This document shows, piece by piece, positions 50,949 through 64,000 of a DNA stretch of 64,000 nucleotides. Both the position numbers and the translations under genes were made by a program. The stretch's first letter is position 1, and every line of letters starts with the position of its first letter. A model generated the notes under the pieces. It searched no databases and was not told the DNA's origin. It saw only the letters and a list, made by a program, of their open reading frames with translations. This DNA is from Daphnia carinata (Eukaryota; Arthropoda; Branchiopoda; Diplostraca; Daphniidae): the NCBI RefSeq assembly GCF_022539665.2, contig NC_081332.1:3319884-3383883 (forward strand), given 5' to 3'.

Positions 50949-53900
50949 ATCTGATTTAACGCTCCCACACGTCTAGTCGGACATCGCGCGGAACAGCAGG
51001 AGCCACCCTGTGCGACAATTGGTTATATTCCGAGCTTCTTCTTCTTTTCAAAAACCCTCCCCCCTCCCCTTTCCCTTCTCTCTTCAAGTTGCTAACACAA
51101 GCACATATTGTGAACGGACGCCATATGGTGGCACCTCTGCGTGTCGCCAATGGACCGGCCCAACAAAAATATCATCGGAGAAAAAAAAAAAAAAAGAAAA
51201 AGAAAATAGTAAGAAGGAAATGTTACAAGCTCACACACTAAAAGAGAGAAACGAATCTCTTCAACGCAGTTGGGAGTGTCGGATGACGAGGCTGGCGACA
51301 GATACACATCGAGTCCTCCTTTCTTTCTTTTTCGTTTGAGCTTCACTTTTGACCTTTTCGTTTCTTGTTTATCCAGAAGGGAGGAGTTTTTTTTTTCCGG
51401 CCGACTCGCTCTATTAAGGATGAGATTTTCTAAGTTATCCGACTCGCTTCCTCTTGTATTCTTTGGTCAGCTTAAAAATTGCGGCCGGATCATTCTCAAT
51501 CACCGTTTTTTTTTTTGGTTTTGTTTTTTTAACTTTTAAGAACATGACGATCGTGTCTATTTTTTAAAGAAAAGAAAAGTGAGCGAGAAAAGAGAAATGT
51601 GTTTTTTTCTAAATACAAAAGGCTCATCCCTATTTGAATATGGATAGATCCTACTGAGCTATAAATAAAGAAGAAGACAAAAAAAAAAAAAAAAAAAGGG
51701 AGGAAGTTGCGTTTATTCTGCTAATGTGCGACATTCTGTGAGCAACCCCAAGAATGAAACGAATAACAAAAAGGAGGGAGGGACGGCCTCCATAAAACAA
51801 ACCGAATAAATCCATCTGGAACAGCAGACTATTTATACGCTTATGTATAACTCAAAGAGCGACGCACGAGAAACAAAGGGACACAATGCTGTAGGCCACT
51901 TTGATAGGATAACCTTTAAAAGAAATACAGAAAAAAGATACCCCCCCCCCTTTTTTTTTTATTTTCTTTAGCTGTTTTTTTTGCTGCGTCCATGCATAGA
52001 AAAGCGGGCTAATTAACCTTTTATGTTGCAGCTATACTGTTCGGCCGGTCTCCTTTTTTTTTCGCTTTGCATGCGGGATCAACGAGAATGTCATATAGAC
52101 ACATAAAAGTGGGAATTGAAAGCCTTTTCTGCTATCCTCGCCTCTTTTTGTGTGTGCCTCGCAAGTTGCATAGTTAACATCTATCCAACTAGCGCGCAAT
52201 TATTCTGCTAGCATACACATAAAGATGGCGGATAACAAAACACACGCAAAAACTCGGGGTAATATTGAATAGCAAAAATCCACCCCCTCCCCCTTAGTCT
52301 TTGCTGATTTCTTCTTTTCCTCGTTTTCTTTTTAGACGCACTAACAGACGATCATTTTATTATTTTTAACCGCAATCAAACAAAAATCAGATTTTTAAAA
52401 CGCGTTATAAATTGAATACAAAAAGAACGTGCACACGGCAGCTGGCATTTGTTTTTTTTGTTTTTTCTATCCCCAAATGTACGAGTTCCCCCAACCTGTC
52501 GGGATCGATTCGACCGTGAAGACAGTCAGAGAGACTCGCCATTGAAAAGACACACCGCCGCCCTTCTTCCGAGACATGTTTGTCTTTTTCCGGTTGTCAA
52601 AAGAAAACGGAAGAAAAAAAAAAACAAAAAGTGTTGCCTTGTTTATCTACGGTCTCTTTGACTTTATATTCACCTCCCCCCCCCCATCCTCCGTCCTCTG
52701 TTTGTAATAGATCTCGCCGCGTCCAAAACAAACACCTATCATATTTGGAACGCTTTCCATTTCGTTATCTGATTATCTCCGTGTCTATGTAAACGAGTCG
52801 GCTTTTAACGACTTCGATCCGATGCGACACGCCTGTCCTTTTCCCAAAACAGTGAAATTGCATAAGATATAGGTGTGGCAGGAGACAGGGAGGGGGGTGG
52901 CAGGGAGGGGTGGTAAACTTTCGCGGTCCATTGATTGTTTGACAGGAGCACTTCCTGCTCGTTCCACGACGCTGCTAAAATATACATTAGAGATGGAACA
53001 AGTGTTCTATATCGACATCCGCATCGCAAACCGGACTCGGTTTCAAGTCGGCAGCACAGTCCACACTTGCACAGCAGATGTGACAGGCCTTTCTTCTCTT
53101 CCCTCCCACACAAAAATCAAAATGTTTTCATTGCAAACACACGAAAAAAAGAAGACCTACAAACAAATAAAAATAACAAGCCCCTGCCAAATGATTCAGT
53201 GTTTATTCGATTTCCGTCTAATAATTCCCGCCTTTTTTTTTTTTTTTTTTTTAATTTCACCTGGGCTTTCCACCTTCTCTCAACTTGCAAAACGAAATCC
53301 TCCTCATCTTGGCTTCTCTCTCGCCTTCTTGCACCCACCGCCCTCTCGCAGAAGGGAATAGTAATCAGAACACACATTCAACAGTTATCTTTAAACGCGA
53401 CGCTTGAATAAATCAAAAGAAAAAAAGGGCAGAAGCCATTTGCATTGCTGATGAGAAAAAAAAAAAAAGAAAAATGGGGACGAATTGCAGACATACACAA
53501 AACACTTGAGTATGTTTGCCGTGTATCTAAAAATTACTATGCACGGGGTGGATATGCATGTTATTTTGTCTGCGTCTAAAAATGGTAACGCAAAAGAGGA
53601 GGGGAAAACACATTTTTTTTTTTTTGTGTGTGTGTGTGTGTGCAGATTCACGGATGCGATCGATGATCGGCTTTCCAAGAAATTCTCCGTCTTTGTAGAT
53701 GGCAAATCGCCGCAGTCGAGTTATGCAATAAAAAAAAAAGAGAGAAAATAAAAAAATTACGCGGGTATTCGGCAATAGTAGCAATTCGATCCCGACGACT
53801 TGCGAGGTAAAAAGAAGAAAACGAAAAATGGAGAAAGCGGACTTTGACGTATATTGAATTACGGCGGAATGAGGGGGGGGGCTCTTCTTTCTGCTGCTTT

Positions 53901-56900
53901 CAATATTATTCAATAAGGAGAGTAACTTGTAAAAAAAAAAAATAATAAATGAATAAATAAAATAAGAAAAAAATCTTTTGAGGACCCTCCCTTCTTTTGT
54001 CTGTGTAAAATAGATGGTTGGCTTGTTTGTTTCGTTGATTGTTATATGGTATCTCTTTCGACTTTATTGTCAAGGTAAACAAAAAAGCAAAAGAATGTGG
54101 ATATTAAAGAAGGCACACTCTTTTTCCCGTCCCGACAAAGAAACGCTGCAAATGTCAGACACCGATTGGGAGGATCAAACGGTTTGCAGGAGGGCGAGGA
54201 GAAAGACCAATAAGAAAAACTGATTCATTTTCGTTTGATGAGTGGGGGGGGGGGGGGGATTATCGATCAAATAGGATAAGGTACGCGAACGTAAAAAAAA
54301 CAAGAGACATTCCATCGTAATTTCATTTTTAACGAACAAAAAGAAAAAAAAAAAGTATAAAGCCATAGAAAATAAGAAAATATCGTATCATTCCCAATGA
54401 TATTTAAAAAGAGGACATTAAAACAAAAAAAAAAAGGGGGGGGGGGAAGAAAGTTAGGGTAGTCATCAACTGACATCTCGTCGTGAAAATGAAAAGCGGC
54501 CCGATCTTTCTTTTTTTTTTTTGTGACAATCCGTTAAAAAATAGAGCAGCAGGGAAAAGGGTCCAACTATGGACTTTTTATTAGAGTAGTGAATATGCAA
54601 AAGCGCTTCGCTCTCTTGCTAAGCGTCTCTTGCCGCCATTTTGAGCTGCGTGACTGCGTCTGTTAATGAGCTGAAAGAAAAGCACAGTAAACCCCTTGCG
54701 TTCACTTTATTTCAAGTAGCGGAGTTACAAATAAATGTTCCAAAAAAAAAAAAAAAAAGAAGTAGGAAAGCCAACAGCAGCACGCAATAATGAACTCGTC
54801 CGACATTTATTTAAAAAAAAAAAAAAAAGAACCTGGCCTTTTTTTTTTTTTTTTGGCAGCGATGCTCGCAACGAACGCCCCGCAAGCTGATTTGACTTGG
54901 TGCAATTTCAAAATGAAAAGAAGAACGTTGCAAAGGAGGGAAATTTGAAACGGGTGGACGGGGGCAGGCCAAACGCAAACTGTTGAATAGCGAAGGATTT
55001 TCAATATTTGTAGAGGTCCTACTTCCCTCAATACCCCCCCCCCCCCTTCGTCCCCATTATTAATGGCCTAATGATGACTCGAGCGCACGTTCCTGCCACT
55101 TCATTAGTATAGGTCGCCTTTGTTTTTAGCGATCAAAAAAACAAACAAAAACGTTCGCTTTCATTACAAAAAAAAAAATAGCCTGCACAAACGATTTTGT
55201 GCCTTGACGTCAGCAACGCATGTTACGTAATTAAAACGACGAGTTACATTTTAAAACCAACGATTTTTTTTTTGTATCTTTTGATTGCGTGCGTAGAGTT
55301 AGTTGGGATATATAATAAACGTGGCAGACAATTTGCAATAAAATTCAAATGGATCCATTTCGACAAAGTCGATCGCCATGCAAAATAGCAACAAAAAAAA
55401 AAAAAATAGGACGGCAATTCATAAAAACAAACAAACGGGAAAATGCATCCTGAATCATTTGCCAAATGCGCAAATAAACCGAATCGTTGACTTTTACTAC
55501 TGCGCAATCTAATCGCCTACTGTTATGATTACCTAATGACTCATCCTGCATCTTGTTTTCTCTCGGTCGTTCCCTCCCGTTTTATGATTAGGGGACAAAT
55601 GAAACAGTTGATGGGAGTACAGACGCACGCACAAGTCCTACGAATCCCACAGTTCGGGTTATTATTCGTCAACAAACAAAGTTTATCTGTCCACACATAC
55701 ATTTCGATGCCCAGTTCAACGGGGAAAAAAAAAAAATGAGGAAGCTCCCTGGGCTATTTGACTTTCCTCGAGATGAATATTATCCCCCCCGAAAATGAAA
55801 TATACATATAAAAAAAAAGAAGCTTCTCTTCTCCACACGCGACCGTGGGCGTTCGTTATTACGCATCTACGGCCAAGTCTAAATGCTACCATGGCATGAG
55901 CCCGGGAATAAAAAAAAAAAAAGAAAAGTTTCTTCTTTATTTTTTTATTGTTATATATGCAGCTCAGTTCTTCTTTCTTTTTCCCCTGTTCGCTCTGTCT
56001 GTGTATATGTTTTGTATAAATTGAACTTTTGGGGCTTTATTATTATTCACCAGACAAGAGTTATGTAGTTCCTATTTTTTTTTTTTTTTTTTCTTTAGTT
56101 AGTGGGGGAGGAGGGAACTCAGCATCAGTAGCACCATGCAGCACACGCACAATATAGATAATAATAATAATAATACAATCAACAATGAAAAAATAAAAAT
56201 CAAATTCAAAATGTCGTCCTTGTTTATACGACCGACTTAAGCCGATTTTCGCTTACGTTGATATTTTCTTTTTGAAAAAATAATAAATTAATGCAACAAC
56301 CAAAAAAAAGAAGAAAAAAAAAGAAGGGAGAACGTCTTATCATTTGAAACGCATCTGTTCTAGTACTTAAATTTAGATTCAAAGATGTATGACAATAGAT
56401 CAAAAAAAGAAAAGAGCCAACCGTCACAACCGAGTTCAACTCTTTTTCTTTCGTTTACCCACAGGTTTTTTGTTGTTCTCTTTTTTTTTTTTTTTATGAT
56501 TCAAATTAATGACCAAAGCAGAGAGAGGAAGAGATTGCGGCGGGTATTACGATTTTCATAGGGGGGTGCTTTATCTACGGCTGCCTGGTGTCATAAATCT
56601 CTCCCTTCTTTCCTTCAAACAAAAAAGTTCTTCTCCTTTTTCGATTAACAAGTTTCTGACGCTCTTATTTTTCTTGTCTTTTTTTTTTTTCTTCCTTCAT
56701 CAGATATATTTCTTTTTTTTTTTTTCAAAATTCTTAACAACAACAACCTCCGCAAAACAATAAAAAAATAAAGGTCCAAAACCTCAAAGCTTTGATCTCC
56801 ACACATTTCAGCCTTTCGTGATTTTGTTTGGTCGCCACGCGGCAATAAACTCTGGTCAACATTTAAAAGGAAAAACAAAAAAAAACAAAAAATCATTGTC

Positions 56901-59585
56901 TTATTCCCTGAACAAAAAAAAAAAAAGTTTTTAAGCGGACGACGCACGGCTTGCATATCAATCCCGCGATTCGTTATGACGTGTCCCCTTCCGCATCCTC
57001 CCCCCCCCCCCACACACACACATAGCCACTTTGGACAGAGTGCAGTCGTATAGAGATGATGTAACGACAAGAGATAGACCAAACCAATTGGCTAAGAAGA
57101 AAATAGAGAAATCCAATTGGGCGTAAAAGGAAGCCACCCCCCAAAAAAGAGAAAATTTAGAGAGACACACACACAGAGAGGGTAGGATCACTTGTCATTT
57201 GAAACTAGCGCCATGGTCGCGCTCAATCATTGGATTAGATTGGATGTGTGTTGTATATATATATATATGTGTGTATATATGCCTCACTCTCAAACGTCCC
57301 CCCCCCCCTCTTCCGTTTTTTAGTTCTGGCTAAAAGATTCCGTTTGCCCTAAACCAGCCACTTTTATCCTCTCCGTTTGTGATTTACGGATGTCAGCCAG
57401 TTTGCCTATATATCTGGTGTGAACGGGGAGAGGGAGAGAGCAGGGTTTTGGTGTGTAAGGGTGGAGACTATTTACTCGGTCAATGAAAAGCAAAAAACGA
57501 GGACTGTGTGTGCGTGTGCTCCAATTTCGGCCCTTTCCTACTAATGTTACCGACGGGCTTCCACGTCTACATACAAGACCAGACGAGGTAAAGGAGAGGA
57601 TTAAAAGAAAAAATACTACACAGAGATGCAATGGCGGGATGGAAATGCTGACACGAACTTGCACTCCGACTTATTGAGAGAAATAAAATATCATAAAAAA
57701 AAAAAAAAAAAAGGGGCAACTTTGTATAGAGGCAAATGGGGGGGTGAGTTAGGTGGGGCCAAGTTGCGTAATCACATCAATCAGCTCTCTCTCTCTACTA
57801 CAGCTACTACTTGCTACTATTTTCAAAGGTAAATACACCTATTTTTTTATTCTATTTTCTTAGTTGATCCATCAGACATGTACTCTGTATAATCAGGCGC
57901 GAGGTGCTATACACATTCGAGCAGCAGATGGATCAACATAGAGAGAGAGAGAAAGAAAAAAGAAAGATATAAAGATCTACAGTTGGGAATGGGGGGGAAG
58001 TTGAGGATCAAAAGCAGTCGCCCCCTTTTTGCTTTTAATGGAGTCCGATTGGACAATATCAGATATGAAGCCGGAACGCGTTGCCTAGCAATGCTCGCGT
58101 GCGAACTTCACGATCAAAAACCCACCCTTCCCTTCTCAGAAAAAAAAACCTTCCAACATCGTAATCTTCTATGCAACGGGAGGGGGAGGGAAATGCATAA
58201 GAGTTAAAAAAAGAAGACGTGCTACATTATTACACATTTAGGATCCTACAGTTCTCTAATGTACACATCGCAAGAAATAAAATATATATTAAAAAAAAAG
58301 AGGGAAAATGCAGAGCACAACGAAATACTTTATTAGAAAAGCTAATGAAAAAAAAAAAGAAGAGGAAACTGGGCGGTGTGTAACGCGGAATTAACTCATT
58401 AGTTTCCGGAAAGAACAATACTACGTAGATTGGTACGCGCTCATTCCCATCCGTCCCTTTTATTGTAAATTTATTTTTTTTTTTTTTTTTATATAAAGAA
58501 TAGCTGAAACTATCTCAAGATGAGGATGAAAAAAAGAGAAGCCCAGGGAGGAAAACAATATCATATCTAATACGGAACAAACGAACATTGTTTTCCCTCC
58601 CTACCTCTACCCTCCCCCCCCCCCACCCTCACTCGCCCATACTTTTCCTTCATCGTGTGCAAAGCTCTCTCGTTGTATAACCAAAGGAAAGGGTGGGAGA
58701 GGAGGGGGGCGGTAGAGCAACGATATTGAATTCCAGAGAAACTTTGCTCTGCTCTACTAATTAGACGCGTTTGAATTACACAAGCGACATTGGCTGGTGA
58801 ACGACATAGAGAAACGTACGAGAGAAAACGAGGCCTCCGTAACGATGAGAGTTCGACCATATTGTAACGTACAATTTCCATTAAAACGGCAGTTGTTGGT
58901 AGTTGAACAAAAATACAAATGCGTTTGCGAACCGAGCAAATGTCATAATGCAACACACATTGGAAGGGACGCATCATTTCTCCCTCTACAAACAAACCGG
59001 CCAGGGGGGGTGCCGAGCCGCAAAAGACAATTTTAATTTTCCAAAACCAAAAATAAAAATAAAAAAAAAGGCCAATCAAAAATTGCGTGCGTCAGACGTG
59101 GGCCAAGAGTTTGATGAAACCGATCCGTTTCATCATGTATTATGTATCGTCAATACACACACACACACGGAGAGAGAGCATTGTAATGGACAATAGAGAG
59201 GGCGAGTCCAAACGTCGCATAAATATGGCCACCACGAAAATAACAACAGAAAAGATACGCGTTGGAATCTTTCGTTGTGCCGACCGCCTGCTGTTGAATT
59301 GGTTATATCGAACTGCGAGTTATAAAGGAGAAAGAAAAAAAAAAAAAAAAGGAAATGAAAGATGAATCGACCTTCATCACGACATACCAGAGAAAGTAAG
59401 GGGGAAAAAAATTATTCCGTTCAACCCGCCGACACACATTTGTAAATATAATTTTTCCCTATCTTCAGGTTTGTATTGGAAATTAGTTGTATTCATTTTC
59501 AAACGCTTCTTCTTCTCCCTTTTGGTGGCTACTTCCCATCAATTTGTCTACGCCTTGTCTCACGCTCGTGTGTTTTCGCCCGTTT

Positions 59586-59638
59586 TAGGGCTAGGGCTAG
59601 GGCTAGGGATGTATGTATGTGTGTGTGTGTGTGTGTGC
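59586..59638. repeat. (TAGGGC)n short repeat followed by GTAT/GT repeat
   Basis: Three TAGGGC units and a TAGGG at 59586-59608 lead into a GTAT then GT array ending near 59637. The unit resembles but does not equal the arthropod telomere unit TTAGG, so it is an interstitial short repeat rather than a telomere. Confidence 0.85.
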
Positions 59639-60533
59639 GACCCGTTGCGCTCCATCAAACCGTCAAACGCGCAACAGAAGAAAAAAAAAATAATAAAGGG
59701 AAACATGGCGGCTAGCAAACGATAATTCTCTACCAAAGATTCAATTTCAAATTCGTTTTCAACACGACCGAGGAGGATCCAAAATGAAAAGACACTTTTC
59801 TTCTTTTATCTATTTAAAAAAAAAAAAAAAAAGAAAAAAAAGAGAAAAGCAAAACAATATCGAATGATAAGCAACAAAGAATGGCCAGACCGATCGGTTA
59901 CGCAACATCTGGACGATGGCGAGCGAATAAAAAATAGGCTTTTGTCGCACATCGATTGGAATGTTGATGAATCCTGTCCGAGTTCCCCGACTGCCATTCA
60001 TCCGGCCTTTTTTTTATTTTTTATTTGGAATGTTTCAACCCACACATACACACGGAATGGCCACCGCACGGCAGCGTACGGTCCGCATATTTAACCCTGG
60101 TCATCCATCACAAGAGTCAAACAAACGCGATGAAAGTGTTTGGGTGTTTAGAGAGAGGGGGGACATCCATCAAATAAACGCAAAAGAGAGAGGGTGTAAA
60201 TAATTGCGGAATGACATAATTCCATTCAGCCCTTATCAATATATGTTGATCCATCCCCCTTTTCTTTTATTAAAAAATATAAGGTCAATCTATTGTTCTA
60301 CAACGTCTGACCAAAAAATGCAATCGATTCAATAGCTTAAAAGGGTTGATTCAAATCCTTCACGGATCGTCACGTCAACACACAGAGGGGCGGGATTTCT
60401 CCAGCCGCAGGACAATTAGAACGATGGCCGCATAATAAAAGGCAAATGGGCCAGTAAAAAGAGGGGGAGCGTCCAAAACATATGGCTAACGAAGCCAAAA
60501 CAAAAAACTGAAAGACAAGACAAGGAGAATGTT

Positions 60534-60549
60534 GGGGGGGGGGGGGGGG
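60534..60549. repeat. G16 homopolymer
   Basis: Sixteen G bases. Similar G runs occur at 683-699 and 6684-6699. Confidence 0.95.
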
Positions 60550-61741
60550 ATATTCATTTGAAAATTTAAAAAAAGTCATACCGTCACGACAACGATCAGG
60601 TCATTAACATTTCTAACAAAAAAAAAAAATCCAAAGGTATCCCAAGTTTTGATTTCCCGAATTTGCGTTCCTTTAACACGAAAAAAGGGCGTGTAGTGGC
60701 ATCTGCCCATTCATCGAACAGGGTCGTTCACATGGCAACCCAAAGCCACAAATAAAGTCGAATCGAACGGGAGAAAAGGGCAAGCGACAGTCCACGTTTT
60801 CCCATCGAAAATGCATAAATGAGTAAAGATAGTCATCACGAAAAAAAAAAAAAAAAAAAAAAAATGAAAAAGAAAACTAACGATTCTTTCATGAGTGTAC
60901 GTCTACCGCATGTACGACATACACGTCGGTCATCAAATGTCATAAAAGTGCCCCCTTTTTTTTTTTTTTTTTTTTCTTTCTATCCAGAAAGTTTGGAGGA
61001 AGGTCAGTCACACACACAGCGAGTCCATCTCACGCCATGGGCCAAAGGCATTTCTGGTTCATCATTCCAGTACAACTCTCATCCTATCCTACCATAAAAA
61101 AATGCCTAACATCTACACACTCACACACCAAAAAAAGAAGTTGGAAATGATATCATCCTGGAAAAAGGAGAAAATGTCAACCATGAGAGTTATTACTTGT
61201 ATCCAATTCAGTTTTCGACAGTTCCACAATCTAAAGTCAGCGCCCTCCTCGGCTGTTATTATTACTACACACTCCAGCTCCGGGTTATAGAAAACAAAAC
61301 TTGCGATGGTCTCACATTCCAAAGTTGGAATACAAAGAAGCAAAAAATAGAGGAAAAAAAAACAAACAAAAAAAAAAATACGAATCAAAATGTCGATAGA
61401 CGTAGGCGCATTGCGTCCCCTGTCGAAGAGAGAGACAGTGAACCTGAGAAGATAAAATAAAGATTCTTAAGAGGAACGAGATAGATTGACGCAAAAAGAC
61501 CCGAGACGAACGAACGATTGACAAGAGGAAGGATAAAAAAAAAAAAATAAAAAAATAAAAATGAGTTCCCGTTTTATTCCTCTCCTCCCTGCGTCATTTG
61601 CAACTTGTCAAAGTTCCAGGGCAGAATCTAAGGGATATATTAGATCTGTTGTGGATACACACGCAACGGCAGCGTGAGCGGGAATGTCGTGTTGTAATAC
61701 CGCTTCCCCCTCCCTTTCTCCTTCCATCGCTTTTTGACTCA

Positions 61742-61772
<31 letters not shown>

Positions 61773-62077
61773 CCTATTCGACAGTCATATATCGCTGGAT
61801 TGCCGAGCGTCGTCATACGTCGTCGAACGACATTCATTCCACACAAAAAAACAGGGGGAAAAAAAAGAGGCTCTCTGACGCACGATAACGAGCCAACCCC
61901 CTCCTCTTCCATTGGCGTTTCATCGCGTTTCAAGTTGAAATGAAGAATGGAAAGCAAAAATATCTTAGACAATCAGGGACTTACCATTGAATCCTCGACG
62001 TCAATTGTTTTCGTGTGTTTTTATTTTCGGGAAAGAAGAACGACGGGCGAAAAAAAAAGGGGATTTTCAGATGAACG

Positions 62078-62092
62078 ACACCAGGTGGCAGC
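62078..62092 (+). promoter_or_regulatory. CTCF-like binding motif
   Basis: ACACCAGGTGGCAGC fits the same CTCF core over its 12 central bases. It lies in a repeat-poor segment (62070-62690), and a weaker match is at 62535-62548. It is a sequence match only. Confidence 0.3.
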
Positions 62093-62965
62093 ATCCAATT
62101 GTACACACCTTTAAATCCTTAAGCCTGAGGGAGAAATAAAGAACATCAAAATGGCATTAAAGACCAACATTTTCCGTTCGTACATTGAAAGAGGTATATA
62201 AATAAAAGAACGAATCGATATGTACAGAGCACCGTGATCTCAATTGGCGCAATGACTTCACAATTGATTTATCGGTAGGCCACAATTAGGATAACAATTG
62301 ACAGATATATGAAGAGCAATGCGGAAACAACTGGACTTTTGGAAACCTCCTTTTATGTCCCTCCATTCTTCCTCTTTTACACAAGCGAGGGACGTGAGTA
62401 TAGAGAAAACGGGACACGTGATCGATACACACACGAACGAACGGGTCGCGTAACGTACGAAAGGGAAACGAAATAAAAACAAAACAATGGTTGGTAGAAA
62501 CGTCCTCGAGATTATTGTTATTAATTTGTAATTGGTACCGGAGGGCGCCAGCACATGCTTTGCTCAGAAATATTCCAAAGTGGCGAGGGTGAGCATCTAC
62601 TGATGTAGAAGAACACGACGGCTATTAGGGAGGAGGGAATAAAAGAAACAATGCCCTAATTGCATCTATAGCAAAAGGGGAGGAACTCAGAAATAGAGCA
62701 ATCCTCCCTTAAAAAAAAAAAAAAAAAGGATGTCTTCCCATCTTTTCGCTATTGTTTTTCCTAGCGTCACTGGGCAACAACTATTGGTTGCCTAGTGCCA
62801 ACTTCCCCTCGCAAAAAACAAAGAAAATCGGTTCATTTTGCAAAAAGAAAAATGACTTTTTATAGCACACAAGGGGAAGAGGGATGTATGTAAACTTGTC
62901 TAGAATTTAAATATCGATCTCCTTGTACATATCCCCCTTGATTCCACTTCGTCTAGATCCATTCA

Positions 62966-62993
62966 AAAATAAAATAAAATAAAATAAAATAAA
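62966..62993. repeat. (AAAAT)n microsatellite
   Basis: Five to six pentamer units of A4T. Confidence 0.92.
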
Positions 62994-64000
62994 GTGATCT
63001 GCCTTTTCTTTTTCCGGTTTGTGCAGCGCGCCCGATCTCCATCCGCACCGATGCGTTCACGAAAAAAAAAATAATAATAAAAAACAAGGTCTCTAAATAC
63101 ATGGCAAATCATCCATAAAGAAGTAGCGTTACGTTCCGAAAGATAACTGTGAAAAAGAATTCGTAACGCCCGTTAAAATTGGCTATCGTTTGAAGTTGGT
63201 CCATTTGACCGGGTCCCTTTTTTTTTTTTTTTTTTAATTTTATTATTTTTTTTTTTTTGTTTAATTTTTATTTCCCTTAGTTGCGTCAGTCAAGGAAAGA
63301 AGGAAACGGATGCTAACCATTGCTGATCGTTGGTTATCTGACCAGTGGACTTTTTTTTAAGCAGCCTATCGATTCAGTCCACAGATCTTCTTTCAGCAAA
63401 GGGAAATAAAAAATGGTGAATAGAAAGCAAAAGAAAAAAAAAAGAGGGGGGGGGGGGGGGAACATCCTTGGTGACATCGACAGTATTCCCCTTTTTTTTT
63501 TTTTTTTTTACAAAAAGGAATACCGAGAAAAGGAAATTGAACAGTCGGCCGATGAAAAAGGCCCTTCCTAGTAGCGTGACACGACATCATTACGCATCCG
63601 AGCAGACGGCAATCCGTGTACGATGGACTGTACGACATGTCAACAGTGAAATTGCTACATTTTTCTGCGAAAACATCGAACGCAAAGATCGCCATTCGAA
63701 TTCTGGTTTGTAAATGTCAAAGAATTGCACATTTTTTCTCTATTTGTCTACGGGCTTACATTTAAATTTTTTCTTCTTATAAAGTCACGACGGGTGATTT
63801 AAAAAAAAATAAATTAAGCACAAGCCCCGTCTCTCTTCCGTGTTGTTACAAAGTTTAGACCAAGTGAGGGACGAACGGGAGTTGCAAAGTGGCCCCAGAC
63901 AAATGGATTCTATCATTTTATTCATTTTATTCTTTTTATTCTTTTTATCTTTTTAAATTTCTACTTTCCGCTTTGAAATTTGACTTTTAATGTTGTTGTC

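Larger units (their letters stand above)
44001..54000. other. Non-coding DNA without recognised genes
   Basis: The stretch holds TAA repeats at 44811-44836, a GA array at 45636-45670, a TA array at 47901-47923, mono-A runs of 32 and 35 (48001-48032, 50912-50946) and a GT array at 50345-50366. A 300-bp segment near 52870-53110 is open in several frames on both strands, but it has no start context or splice sites that make a consistent exon. Confidence 0.45.
54001..64000. other. Non-coding DNA without recognised genes
   Basis: The stretch holds YY1-like motifs at 54631-54642 and 59702-59712, a TAGGGC short repeat at 59586-59609 and a G16 run at 60534-60549. It also has a pentamer array at 62966-62993 and CTCF-like sites at 62078-62092 and 62535-62548. 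The 170-codon minus frame at 58567-59079 is among the longest in the window that is not mainly repeat. It has no domain I know, and its opening residues come from A-rich DNA. Confidence 0.45.

Noticed and set aside
52873-53411. Two overlapping plus frames of 162 and 158 codons
   Set aside because: Both pass through the same T18 run, and the minus strand is also open. Mutual overlap shows low stop density rather than a gene.
53485-53751. Possible pair of exons with a 60-bp intron (GTAACG ... GTGTGCAG)
   Set aside because: The donor leaves one base in the open frame while the acceptor needs two, so the frames do not join.
58567-59079. 170-codon minus frame
   Set aside because: There is no recognisable domain. 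The start lies in low-complexity DNA, the plus strand is equally open, and the length is within chance for 64 kb.
59586-59609. Telomere-like repeat
   Set aside because: The unit is TAGGGC with only three copies, not the arthropod TTAGG array.
61113-61388. 91-codon minus frame starting with a hydrophobic leader
   Set aside because: The leader is translated from A-rich DNA on the plus strand, and the rest shows no motif.

Overview
The window looks like nuclear DNA of an intron-rich arthropod. My best guess is a branchiopod crustacean of the Daphnia type, but nothing here proves the genus. The reasons are canonical GT-AG introns, a glutamine/histidine-rich and probably disordered protein, scattered dinucleotide arrays, and very frequent long mononucleotide runs of all four bases. 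There is no operon structure, no tRNA or rRNA gene I could recognise, no CRISPR array and no complete transposon.

Only one gene is well supported. It lies on the minus strand and three of its exons are in the window, in transcription order: about 24329/24268-24092, 18856-18651 and 17052-16761. Their splice phases fit one another (phase 1 into phase 1, then phase 0 into phase 0), so a single frame of about 245 codons runs through all three. The protein starts with an acidic, serine-rich patch, continues through a tyrosine-containing segment, and then becomes rich in Gln, His, Gly, Arg and Ser, including a poly-Gln/poly-His run. I do not recognise the family. An ATG in good context at 24329 could be the start codon; otherwise the exon begins at a splice acceptor at 24268 or 24251. 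The last exon ends at a good donor in phase 1. I see no next exon in the remaining 16.7 kb, so the gene probably continues past coordinate 1 after a very long intron.

Layout: 1-16760 is presumed intron (or 3' flank) full of simple repeats. 16761-24329 holds the three exons and their introns of 1598 and 5235 bp. 24330-64000 is about 40 kb without a convincing coding exon; it is either 5' flank or a long 5' intron. Open frames of 60-170 codons occur throughout, but their number and size look like chance in repeat-laden DNA, and many contain translated homopolymers. A few isolated signals in the non-coding part (CTCF-like and YY1-like motifs, a TATA-like box upstream of a small ORF, an isolated hairpin, two long palindromes, and repeat-poor islands) are listed as leads only.
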